A stretch of 10,132 bases of DNA, from positions 1 to 10,132 of the forward strand of contig JAYPDM010000033.1 in the NCBI GenBank assembly GCA_038125265.1. The letters are read 5' to 3'. The notes beneath the pieces are model-generated. The model was given only the letters and a program-made list of their open reading frames with translations. It did no database searches and was not told the origin of the DNA. This DNA comes from JAURFX01 sp038125265. Its GTDB lineage: Bacteria > Pseudomonadota > Gammaproteobacteria > Steroidobacterales > Rariloculaceae. Below, piece after piece: positions 1-6,411 of this stretch; position 1 is the first letter of the stretch; each line of letters begins with the position of its first letter. The position numbers and the translations under genes were made by a program.

Positions 1-134
1 CCAGCTAAATAATAATCCTCGAGCGAGTCAGAAACTCTAGACTTTTTTGCGATGTAGCCAACTAAAATAAGGGATAGTAAATAAAGCAATATGAATGACC
101 ACCCCCAATGAGAGAATGGCAAGATATTACTCAT
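1..134 (-). CDS. sodium:solute symporter (SSS) family, N-terminal fragment
   Basis: The reading frame opens with ATG at 134-132 and stays open for 44 codons to the window edge, so only the N-terminus is present. The peptide has a short polar start (MSNILPFSHW), one strong hydrophobic segment at about residues 12-28, a basic loop (AKKSR) and then SLEDYYLAG. In SSS transporters the first helix is followed by a D-Y-Y-L-A-G-R-type motif, and that is the basis for the call. Members use a Na+ gradient to import small organic solutes such as amino acids, sugars, carboxylates or nucleosides; the substrate cannot be told here. The start overlaps the stop of the small upstream membrane gene by 8 bases, so translation is probably coupled. 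This start is supported by the overlap and by the family pattern. No other family fits the fragment better, but most of the protein is outside the window. Confidence 0.75.
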   Translation of the reverse strand, partial: MSNILPFSHWGWSFILLYLLSLILVGYIAKKSRVSDSLEDYYLA

Positions 135-327
135 CGCTCTCGGCCCTTACTAACAGATAAAGCACTAAGGCCGTAAGCACTGATAGGTAAAAAGCAGAGC
201 TAAGGCTTAAAAGCACCCATAAAGGAAGCCCCATATATGAATGATCAAATGGTGAGCCATACCATGGGAACAAACCAAGAAATCCTAAAGAGTATAAAAA
301 AAATAATAATTTTTTATTTAATTTCAT
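127..327 (-). CDS. small two-helix membrane protein, likely accessory to the SSS symporter (DUF3311/YhdT-like)
   Basis: The protein has 66 residues. A lysine-rich start (MKLNKK) is followed by a hydrophobic segment at about 7-20, a loop with PWYGSPFDHSYMGLP, and a second long hydrophobic segment at about 36-60 ending RAESDE. Small proteins of this size and layout, with G-L-P-x-W before the second helix, are commonly encoded just before SSS transporters (DUF3311 or YhdT/DUF997 types). The exact family is inferred from layout and context, not proven. The gene ends inside the symporter start (GATGAGTAA), a classic coupled arrangement. No strong ribosome binding site is visible ahead of the ATG, where the leader is almost pure A/T. 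It is the first gene of a minus-strand unit diverging from the hydrolase operon. Confidence 0.7.
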   Translation of the reverse strand: MKLNKKLLFFLYSLGFLGLFPWYGSPFDHSYMGLPLWVLLSLSSAFYLSVLTALVLYLLVRAESDE

Positions 328-348
328 ATATTTATATCTATTTTCTAA

Positions 349-362
349 TTCAATTTATTGAA
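349..362. promoter_or_regulatory. 14-bp perfect palindrome in divergent control region
   Basis: TTCAAT-TT-ATTGAA lies between the divergent symporter unit and hydrolase operon, 22 bp upstream of the small membrane protein start. It is a perfect 6+6 inverted repeat with a 2-bp centre, a size suited to a dimeric regulator. The surroundings are very AT-rich, so chance is a real alternative. Confidence 0.3.
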
Positions 363-374
363 AAAATAATCACG

Positions 375-416
375 TATTAAATATCGACCAAGAACCATCA
401 TATACTAAATATCGAC
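375..416. promoter_or_regulatory. paired 14-bp direct repeats, candidate operator over the hydrolase promoter
   Basis: TATTAAATATCGAC (375-388) and TACTAAATATCGAC (403-416) differ at one base and start 28 bp apart. A TATACT sequence at 401-406 is a good -10 candidate for the plus-strand hydrolase operon, with a weak -35 (TTAAAT, 377-382, spacer 18). One repeat would then cover the -35 and the other the -10 and start-site region. The repeats are seen directly; the operator role and the promoter are inferences. No regulator gene is present in the window. Confidence 0.45.
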
Positions 417-471
417 AGTTAAGCTCTGGTATGGCAAAGTCAATAAAACAAATTATCAATGGATCTTATAT

Positions 472-2538
472 ATGAAAATTAAAGTTTTTATTTATCTTCT
501 ATTTGCCCTGGCTTTCTCACTACCGCTACAAGCTCGTTTGGATCGCGTAGAGATTGAACATTACTCGCATGTTCTCGATGGAAAGAGTTATGGTGTAGTC
601 GGACCTTATGAGCAGTTTATCGGGACCATGTATTTTTCAATTGACCCTAATTTAAGGCCTAATCAAGTCATTACAGACATTGAGTATGCACCTCTGAATA
701 ATCAATCTCGAGTAGAATTTTCAGCTAATTTTACATTGATCAAGCCTATTAACGGTGCCCAGGGGAATAATACCCTGCTTTTTGGTACATCGAATCGAGG
801 AAGTAGAAGGCTGTTAACTTTTTTCAATCATGGTAATGCCCCTGGTGAAAGATGGGATGCTCCGGTTCCAGAGACTGAGGAGAATTATGGTGATGGCTTT
901 TTAATGGAGGAGGGCTTTTCCCTCCTTTGGGTCGGTTGGCAATTTGATCCACCTGCTAATAGAGTGGGTGCGAGTCGAAGCTTTATCCCACAGGCAACGA
1001 ATGTAGACACACCGATTACCGGGCTTGTTAGGAGTGACTTTACCATAGGCCCTAACTATGAAAATCCAAATGCACCCACCAATGTATTCGACCGAACGTT
1101 GGCCGATAGGAATCATATCCCCTACCCCACATCAGACCCTAGCTCTGATCAGAATGTGCTAACGGTCAGAGATACACGCGAGGGAGAGAGAAGAGTGATC
1201 CCTAGAGACCAGTGGGGTTTTGCTCGCGTCGAAAATGGTGAGGTGATCCCTGATAATTCGCGCGTTTATCTTTCCACAGGATTTGAGCCTTATAAAATCT
1301 ATGAGGTCGTCTACGTAGCGCAGGACCCACAAATTATAGGTCTTGGATTAGCTGCGATTAGAGACGCGGTCAGTCAATTAAAATATGAGGGATTTGCGGA
1401 TCTTAATGTCCATGAGGAGGATATTGACTATGCCATAGGGTTTGGACTATCTCAGCCAGGGAGAACCTTAAGGACTTTCCTCTATGATGGATTTAATGAG
1501 GACGAGTCAGAAAGGAAAGTTTTTGATGGCCTGATGTCACATATTGCAGGCGCTGCGAGGGGAAGCTTTAATATCCGATTTGGTCAGGCCAGTCGAGACG
1601 CCCACCCCTATCTTAACTTTTACTACCCGACTGATATCTTTCCCTTTAGTGATGTCGCACAGACAGATCCACTTACCGGAGATTATGACGGTATATTAGC
1701 TAATGTCCCTGACCATCTGATGCCCAAAATGTATAACTCGTACTCATCCTACGAGTACTGGGGAAGAGCCGTCTCATTATTACACACAGACCCTGAAGGT
1801 GAGGTTGATATAGACACCATTGACAGTGCACGTGTCTATCATTTTGCTGGAGCACAGCACCTTCCAGTCGACTTCCCGCCAGGCATTTCAAATGGACAGC
1901 TTCCTAACAACCCTAATGACTTTTCTTGGATGATGAGGGCACTCCTCGTTGCCATGCAAGACTGGGTATCAGAGGATATGCCCGCACCGCCAAGTGTGAT
2001 GCCAAAACTCGCTGACGGTACCTTGGTAAGACATGAAGATGTTAACTTTCCTGATCTGCCTTGGATCAATTTTCCTGAGGTTCCTCATCTGGCTTATCGG
2101 GTTGACTACGGTCCAAGATTTAAAGATGAGGGCATCATTGATATTGAACCCCCGATTGTGGGACAGCCGTTTGGTGTCAGGGTTCCGCAGGTAAACTCTG
2201 ATGGTAATGAGCTCGCCGGCTTGATGATGCCAGAGCTTAGCGTTCCGCTGGCAACTTACAATGGATGGAATCTCTATAATGATCGATTTGGCCCAACTAA
2301 TGTGATCTCTCATATGTCTGGATCATTTATACCCTTTGCAAGGGACATTGAAGAGCGAGAGGCTCGTAATGATCCGAGACCCTCGATTGCAGAGCGATAC
2401 GCCTCCAAGGCTGAGTATATGGGCTTGGTTACGCAAGATACCTTGAGGCTTGTTAGAGAGGGGTACCTTCTGGATAGAGACATGGATGAAATTCTAACTG
2501 CTGCAAGTGATCACTGGGATTACTTGAACTCAAATTAG
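472..2538 (+). CDS. exported alpha/beta hydrolase domain protein (Abhydrolase_10-like)
   Basis: The protein has 688 residues. Residues 1-21 form a Sec signal peptide (hydrophobic core VFIYLLFALAFSL, cleavage after LQA), so it is periplasmic or secreted. An N-terminal beta-rich part (about 22-160) leads into the hydrolase core. The nucleophile elbow is GFGLSQPGR at 323-331, with Ser327 as the likely nucleophile; the S-Q-x-G-R pattern is typical of the large 'alpha/beta hydrolase domain' proteins grouped as Abhydrolase_10. FAGAQHLP (458-465) carries the likely catalytic His463; the acid is not assigned. The substrate is unknown; ester or lactone cleavage is the general expectation. GGA at 461-463 lies 8 bases before the ATG as a modest ribosome binding site. 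The next hydrolase follows after 9 bases, so the two form an operon. The length fits the family and no frameshift is seen. Confidence 0.85.
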   Translation: MKIKVFIYLLFALAFSLPLQARLDRVEIEHYSHVLDGKSYGVVGPYEQFIGTMYFSIDPNLRPNQVITDIEYAPLNNQSRVEFSANFTLIKPINGAQGNNTLLFGTSNRGSRRLLTFFNHGNAPGERWDAPVPETEENYGDGFLMEEGFSLLWVGWQFDPPANRVGASRSFIPQATNVDTPITGLVRSDFTIGPNYENPNAPTNVFDRTLADRNHIPYPTSDPSSDQNVLTVRDTREGERRVIPRDQWGFARVENGEVIPDNSRVYLSTGFEPYKIYEVVYVAQDPQIIGLGLAAIRDAVSQLKYEGFADLNVHEEDIDYAIGFGLSQPGRTLRTFLYDGFNEDESERKVFDGLMSHIAGAARGSFNIRFGQASRDAHPYLNFYYPTDIFPFSDVAQTDPLTGDYDGILANVPDHLMPKMYNSYSSYEYWGRAVSLLHTDPEGEVDIDTIDSARVYHFAGAQHLPVDFPPGISNGQLPNNPNDFSWMMRALLVAMQDWVSEDMPAPPSVMPKLADGTLVRHEDVNFPDLPWINFPEVPHLAYRVDYGPRFKDEGIIDIEPPIVGQPFGVRVPQVNSDGNELAGLMMPELSVPLATYNGWNLYNDRFGPTNVISHMSGSFIPFARDIEEREARNDPRPSIAERYASKAEYMGLVTQDTLRLVREGYLLDRDMDEILTAASDHWDYLNSN

Positions 2539-2547
2539 GAGCTATAT

Positions 2548-3552
2548 ATGCGAGTACTTATTTTATTTTTTTCCTTTTTCATATTTTTTGAGTCAATTCA
2601 TTCACAGGACTGGGGACCAAGGAACCTTGAAGAATTAAAAATAGAGGTTCTCAGAAGAGCCGAGCATGCCGAAGGGCCCATTGGCGTTATTAATTATGAT
2701 GATGCAATTCGTGCTATGGATAACTTACAAACTCTGGAAAGAGATGACTGGGCTGCCGTATGGATCGAGCTTGGAGAAGAATACTTTTCGCAAGCAGAGC
2801 TGGTCGAGTCCAGTGACCCTGAGGCTGCAAGAGATCTCTACCATCTTGCCTGGAAATATTTTGATATCGGTCGATGGCCTACCGAAAAACACTCGCCTGG
2901 GAAAAGGTATGCTTATGAGCGAGGGATCGAGGCCTTCATGCGCTATGGCTCCCTACTTGAGCCTGCTATTGAGAGGATAACGATACCCTTTGAGGGAAGC
3001 GAGATCATTGCCTATATCCGNNNNNNNNNNNNNNNNNNNNNNNNNNNNNNNNNNNNNNNNNNNNNNNNNNNNNNNNNNNNNNNNNNNNNNNNNNNNNNNN
3101 NNNNNNNNNNNNNNNNNNNNACCGAGAGAGATCGAATACTGGGTTCGGCAGTACATGGCGTGGGTATTCATTATTACTATCAACCTGAATGGCAAGAGGT
3201 GGCCGTTAACAGCATGGAGTATCTCTTTGATCTATTCCCTGCTCGATCCGTAGTATACGGTGTTGACAGCATGGAGGATTTTTTGGCTTACGGGCCTAGA
3301 CTTTCGCTCATTGATAGAGGACTCATAGAGCAGCCCTCTGCGCCTATGTTTCTCGTGAATGGCCACCAGGATACGCAACAACCGATTGAGGATTTATATC
3401 TTATGATGCGTACCGGTGACCCGAAGGAAGCCTGGGTTAACCCTGTAGGCGGTCATATGGGTCGCTCGGAAGAATGGAGCGGCGGAAGAATTCAAAGAGA
3501 GGTCGTGCAACCCTGGGTGATGAGGCAGCTTGGCGTATACCCTAATCCATAA
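2548..3552 (+). CDS. exported alpha/beta hydrolase, FrsA/esterase-like, interrupted by assembly gap
   Basis: The frame gives 334 residues including 34 unknown ones. Residues 1-20 are a signal peptide (phenylalanine-rich core, cleavage near IHS-Q). A helical N-terminal region (about 25-135, including DDWAAVWIELGEEYF and the W-rich AWKYFDIGRW) precedes the hydrolase fold, as in FrsA-like enzymes. After the gap come TERDRILGSAVHGVGIHYYY, the likely catalytic acid Asp275 in NGHQDTQQPIEDLY, and the likely catalytic His303 in NPVGGHMGR. The nucleophile Gly-x-Ser-x-Gly is not visible and should lie in the N run. AGGAG at 2537-2541 overlaps the stop of the upstream gene and sits 6 bases before this ATG, so the two are co-translated from one message. 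The substrate is unknown; pairing with another exported hydrolase suggests sequential or complementary attack on one compound class. Confidence 0.8.
   Translation: MRVLILFFSFFIFFESIHSQDWGPRNLEELKIEVLRRAEHAEGPIGVINYDDAIRAMDNLQTLERDDWAAVWIELGEEYFSQAELVESSDPEAARDLYHLAWKYFDIGRWPTEKHSPGKRYAYERGIEAFMRYGSLLEPAIERITIPFEGSEIIAYIXXXXXXXXXXXXXXXXXXXXXXXXXXXXXXXXXXTERDRILGSAVHGVGIHYYYQPEWQEVAVNSMEYLFDLFPARSVVYGVDSMEDFLAYGPRLSLIDRGLIEQPSAPMFLVNGHQDTQQPIEDLYLMMRTGDPKEAWVNPVGGHMGRSEEWSGGRIQREVVQPWVMRQLGVYPNP
3021..3120. other. assembly gap, 100 N
   Basis: This is a run of exactly 100 N inside the second hydrolase. The round number points to a placeholder. Only about 33 residues are nominally missing, too few for the beta-strands and nucleophile elbow that FrsA-like enzymes have between the N-terminal region and the T-E-R-D-R helix, so the true gap is probably longer. 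The frame continues across it, which implies a true length of 3n+1 if the gene is intact. Confidence 0.95.
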
Positions 3553-3595
3553 TCTACCGAGCAGTCATCCTCTTAGGGATAGAGCGCGTATTGCA

Positions 3596-3970
3596 ATGAT
3601 GCAAGATGTCATCAGAGCTTGTGAATTTGGGTCTATTGAAAAGCTTCTTAAAAGGCATAGCGAATCAGAGATTGAGAGCTGTCGCGCAGCCAAAAGAATC
3701 ATCGACGCATTTAGCAATGGAAAGCAATGGTATAAAAAGGGCAGGCACCTAAGTGACGATTTTCATACCAAGAAGATTATGGCTGTCCTTGAGATTAGCA
3801 AAAAAATGCTGTCGTTAACGATAGACGAAGATACCTTTAACCAGGAAATATCAAAAGTGGCCAGGCGATTTAAGATTGCTGAGGATGAATTGTTATCAGC
3901 ATTAAATGATATGGCTGAAAACATTGAGATGGAGCTAGAGCGTTATGCTCTAGCCCAAATACACAACTAG
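3596..3970 (+). CDS. hypothetical helical cytoplasmic protein, about 124 residues
   Basis: I do not recognise a family. From ATG 3596 (or the adjacent ATG 3599) it encodes about 124 residues, with no signal peptide or membrane segment. It is rich in charged residues with heptad-like helices, for example IRACEFGSIEKLLKR (6-20) and an acidic amphipathic C-terminus (about 96-118). Cys9 and Cys29 are the only cysteines. The same frame is open back to a TTG at 3530 that overlaps the preceding hydrolase by 23 bases; that start is less likely, because the first 22 residues add no structure. No good ribosome binding site fits either start: AGGGA at 3575-3579 is 16 bases from the ATG. The gene follows the hydrolase stop by 43 bases and ends tail to tail with the zinc-ribbon gene, sharing 4 bases. 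Mixed codon use and the clean long frame argue that it is real. Confidence 0.6.
   Translation: MMQDVIRACEFGSIEKLLKRHSESEIESCRAAKRIIDAFSNGKQWYKKGRHLSDDFHTKKIMAVLEISKKMLSLTIDEDTFNQEISKVARRFKIAEDELLSALNDMAENIEMELERYALAQIHN
3934..3954. terminator. strong hairpin between convergent units, possible bidirectional terminator
   Basis: GCTAGAGC (3934-3941), a 5-base loop GTTAT, and GCTCTAGC (3947-3954) form a perfect 8-bp stem. It lies inside the last codons of the plus-strand helical protein and 12 bases beyond the stop of the minus-strand zinc-ribbon gene. No T-run follows in either direction, so it is not a standard intrinsic terminator. Its place at the meeting point of two transcription units suggests transcript end formation or 3'-end protection. 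Confidence 0.45.
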
Positions 3971-4158
3971 ATAGCGCAACTCATATCTGCTCCACAACAC
4001 AATGGAGATTTAATTTTTCCTTCACACTGTGGGCACTTTGATATCTGAACGGTTGAGCCATCGTCTTTGGTTAGTACATCGTCAACGAGCGGTTCATTAC
4101 AATTTGCACAACTTGCATTAACTGCCATTCCGCATTTTGAACATTGATAAGTAGCCAT
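3967..4158 (-). CDS. small cysteine-rich zinc-ribbon protein
   Basis: The protein has 63 residues with nine cysteines: C6, C9, C17, C20, C42, C45, C54, C55 and C61. The pairs are spaced CSKC, CANC, CPQC and PLCCG, a layout suited to two zinc-binding knuckles. It has no signal peptide and is predicted cytoplasmic. The start at 4158 is chosen because AGGAG lies 7 bases before it. A longer frame to 4248 would overlap the cyclase gene, lacks such a site and adds 30 residues of unrelated composition. Short zinc ribbons like this are widespread in aquatic bacteria and usually have no assigned role; nucleic-acid or protein binding is a guess. It follows the cyclase by 34 bases on the same strand and is the last gene before the convergent hairpin. 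Confidence 0.8.
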   Translation of the reverse strand: MATYQCSKCGMAVNASCANCNEPLVDDVLTKDDGSTVQISKCPQCEGKIKSPLCCGADMSCAI

Positions 4159-4192
4159 AATTTCTCCTAAATATTTATTTGTAATTTTAGCA

Positions 4193-5176
4193 TTATCTGA
4201 TGGCGATAGGTCGAATTGGTGAGCCCGTAGCTCCAACAATTCTCTCATTCAACGCGATCAAAAGAAATTCGTAGACTTGATCATTAGCAAGCTCATTGAG
4301 CACAAGATTCTCAACCATCGGGATTCCTTCCTCAAAGAAAAGAATATGATGTACGTTATCTGTGCCAGGGCTAGGACGCACCTCTACGCAACAACTATCG
4401 GCCCCCACCAATGAGATTTTTTTTTCCACGAGCCAGTGACCGACCTCGGCATAAATGCCTGGAGAGCCCTCATTTTCCCCTCTCCCCACATAACCATCAT
4501 TGTATCTTGCAGGGTTATTCCAATTAACCGACCAGCCATAATTTAATAAGACTGCATCGCCCATTCCGATGTCATTCTCACTCATGCCCTGTCTAGAGAG
4601 TGCTCCTAAAACATCATCTAAGGTCACGATATATGCAGCCGGAAGTGTGTCCATGTCCTTATAGCCAGCAATATCAATCAGCACGCCCCGGGTGATGATC
4701 GGTTTCATTTTTTCAACGCCTAAGTGCAATAATCCATCTGCGCCTAAATCATCACCAATGAGATCCTCCTCGGTAAAGCCATTATAAAAAACATACTCAC
4801 TGGTGCCATCTGGATGCTCCACGAGCTGCCCCTGATGACCAAGACCATCAAATTGTGTACCCATTTGGCCTATGTACCCTGTGAAGTATTCAGTCATTGA
4901 GACTCCCCCAGGCCTGGCACGTTTTACAATATTTAAACGGTAAGGCCTATCAAGATATGCCGGCATGGTCCTCTCGTAGGGATGACCAAGTTCATAGGCA
5001 ATACCCTCGGTTGGGATCATCAGTGCCTGCATTATCTTTTCTGCTGTTACATAATTGGTGGCTCCCGCCTCATCATTTTCACCGTGCACCGATGGCCACC
5101 ATGGAGACTCCATCTGAGCATAAGACTTAGACATTAAGAACCAAAATAAAAATATAAATAAACTGAGTTTTTTCAT
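4193..5176 (-). CDS. exported cyclase-family hydrolase (PF04199-like) with altered metal motif
   Basis: The protein has 327 residues. Residues 1-20 form a signal peptide (core LSLFIFLFWFLM, cleavage after SYA), so it acts outside the cytoplasm. The cyclase/kynurenine-formamidase-like superfamily is marked by H-x-G-T-H-x-D-x-x-x-H. Here the matching segment is QMGTQFDGLGH (104-114): Asp110 and His114 are kept but both leading histidines are glutamines (Q104, Q108). A G-T-Q-x-D variant occurs in a longer subgroup of this family. Other family-like parts are GVLIDIAG (164-171), GDAVLLNYGW (206-215) and GADSCCVEV (258-266). Relatives cleave cyclic or linear amides such as N-formylkynurenine or isatin; the substrate here is open. 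Its ATG overlaps the glycosyltransferase stop (ATGA), so it is translationally coupled. Its length is typical for the longer subgroup. Confidence 0.85.
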   Translation of the reverse strand: MKKLSLFIFLFWFLMSKSYAQMESPWWPSVHGENDEAGATNYVTAEKIMQALMIPTEGIAYELGHPYERTMPAYLDRPYRLNIVKRARPGGVSMTEYFTGYIGQMGTQFDGLGHQGQLVEHPDGTSEYVFYNGFTEEDLIGDDLGADGLLHLGVEKMKPIITRGVLIDIAGYKDMDTLPAAYIVTLDDVLGALSRQGMSENDIGMGDAVLLNYGWSVNWNNPARYNDGYVGRGENEGSPGIYAEVGHWLVEKKISLVGADSCCVEVRPSPGTDNVHHILFFEEGIPMVENLVLNELANDQVYEFLLIALNERIVGATGSPIRPIAIR

Positions 5177-5928
5177 AACTTAATTTTCCTGTTAAAAATA
5201 ATTTTTTGTATATCCATGCTTGCCTTGACGAACATCCGATGCAGTAATAAAAAAATGTTCCATGTTTTTTTATTGCGATTACCAATGGTAGACTGCTCTG
5301 CCTCATCTGAGGTGACCACTCTCGTTGGCTCGATTCCATAGATAGGCTGCTTGTGGATTTGGTACTGCTGAAGAAACTTATCAGAGGGCATTTGATAGGT
5401 TTCACTGGCACCAATGAGTTTCTTTGCGGCCACTGGGGAGATGGCATAAGCCAACATACATAAAGGGACCGACTTTAGATGATAAAAGGAAGCCCCCTGA
5501 CTGTTTTTTTTAATGAAACTTTTCTTCTTGCTGATACTTAATGATGAGCCTGTCTTATCAAGGGATTCCATCCTTATAAAATCAAGTTTATCGATCCATT
5601 GGCAAACTGATCTATAAATATCCATAAATCCATCGAGTAGCCTAAAGTCATCCTCTAAAATGATCATTGGCTCCCCCGTCTCAGCGCATTGTCTCCAGAG
5701 CATCTTATGGCTGGCGTAGCATGCCACCTCATTCATGTTGAGTTTATCTCTACGCGTCATCAGTCTGAACATGTGCATATCAACCCCGGAAAAGTGATCA
5801 AGAGGATTTGAGCTATCAATGGCCTCAAATATTTTATACGTCAGGCCAAGGCCCTCAAGCTGCGCGACACAAGATAATCTTCTGTCTGTAGCAGAGGCTA
5901 AGTTGATGACATGTATGTCAATAGACAT
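5173..5928 (-). CDS. glycosyltransferase family 25 (LPS-type)
   Basis: The protein has 251 residues, with no signal peptide or clear membrane span, and is predicted cytoplasmic. It starts with IHVINLASATDRR (5-17), the standard opening of family 25 enzymes, then has NEVACYASHKMLW (66-78) and IILEDDFRLLDG (89-100), whose E-D-D is the metal/nucleotide-sugar motif. A basic linker follows (ISKKKSFIKKN), then ACAISPVAAKKL-type sequence (AYAISPVAAKKL), as in LPS galactosyltransferases of this family. The likely role is transfer of a sugar to LPS core or another surface glycan; donor and acceptor are unknown. The start is firm because the first motif begins at residue 5. Only 8 bases separate the start from an intrinsic terminator stem of the upstream gene, leaving no free ribosome binding site. 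The stop overlaps the cyclase start. Confidence 0.85.
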   Translation of the reverse strand: MSIDIHVINLASATDRRLSCVAQLEGLGLTYKIFEAIDSSNPLDHFSGVDMHMFRLMTRRDKLNMNEVACYASHKMLWRQCAETGEPMIILEDDFRLLDGFMDIYRSVCQWIDKLDFIRMESLDKTGSSLSISKKKSFIKKNSQGASFYHLKSVPLCMLAYAISPVAAKKLIGASETYQMPSDKFLQQYQIHKQPIYGIEPTRVVTSDEAEQSTIGNRNKKTWNIFLLLHRMFVKASMDIQKIIFNRKIKL

Positions 5929-5931
5929 ATG

Positions 5932-5960
5932 AAAACGCCCAGGCTATAAAGAGCCTGGGC
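5932..5960 (-). terminator. intrinsic terminator after the DoxX gene
   Basis: On the minus strand GCCCAGGCT (5960-5952), a 6-base loop CTTTAT, and AGCCTGGGC (5945-5937) form a perfect 9-bp GC-rich stem followed by GTTTTC. It begins 10 bases after the DoxX stop. The T-run is short (four), so read-through is possible. The stem ends only 8 bases before the glycosyltransferase ATG. Confidence 0.75.
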
Positions 5961-5970
5961 TAAAAGTTAC

Positions 5971-6390
5971 TTAATTATTTCCTTTGATTGCGAAATAAGT
6001 TCCAAGCGTGAGCAAGAAGAATTGCATGGTATCAACCATCTGCACGGTCCATAGCCAGTCAGAATGTCTTATCAGATAGGCGCCTACCATAATCACCAAG
6101 ATAGCTCCACCGGAGAGACGCGTGACCAAATGACCTAAGCTAGCACCTAACATGCCTCCAATGATGACTCCCGCACCTGCACCGATTTCACCTAAGCAAA
6201 CCAATGTCGCTGTCAGACTAGGAAGCGGTATGCCTGATGAGGCAAGCATATTCGCAAACCCCTCAGCGGGCGGTGGAAACTTACCCAGGCCATGAATGAT
6301 CATGACTACCCCTAGAGGCGCCCTTAACAACCACTGACCTAAGAATTGCAGTGGCTCTGCTATGTTATCCAATTTATTGTTTAAACTCAT
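5971..6390 (-). CDS. DoxX family membrane protein
   Basis: The protein has 139 residues with four hydrophobic segments at about 20-36, 58-80, 90-107 and 118-135, as in DoxX proteins. The segment LLRAPLGVVMIIHGLGKF (21-38) has the family pattern of Arg, Gly and then H-G-x-x-K-F after the first helix, and GFANMLASSGIPLP (44-57) matches the loop before helix 2. It is placed in the inner membrane. DoxX relatives are linked to thiosulfate oxidation or thiol/oxidative stress in a few species, but most have no tested role, and nothing here points to sulfur metabolism. A strong AAGGGGGA site precedes the ATG. It is the last gene of a minus-strand run, 21 bases after the MORN-type gene, and is followed by an intrinsic terminator. 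Confidence 0.85.
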   Translation of the reverse strand: MSLNNKLDNIAEPLQFLGQWLLRAPLGVVMIIHGLGKFPPPAEGFANMLASSGIPLPSLTATLVCLGEIGAGAGVIIGGMLGASLGHLVTRLSGGAILVIMVGAYLIRHSDWLWTVQMVDTMQFFLLTLGTYFAIKGNN

Positions 6391-6411
6391 ATTTTCCCCC
6401 TTGATAATAAT

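Noticed and set aside
1969..2313. Minus-strand frame of 114 residues inside the first hydrolase
   Set aside because: It is a shadow of a well-supported gene, with no motif or ribosome binding site. The same applies to frames at 901-1116, 1700-1891, 1839-2069 and 2666-2980.
3530..3595. TTG start at 3530 for the helical protein
   Set aside because: It lies inside the hydrolase 3' end and adds an unstructured Pro/His-rich stretch; kept only as an alternative.
4159..4248. Longer start for the zinc-ribbon gene at 4248
   Set aside because: It overlaps the cyclase gene and has no ribosome binding site, whereas AGGAG precedes the ATG at 4158.
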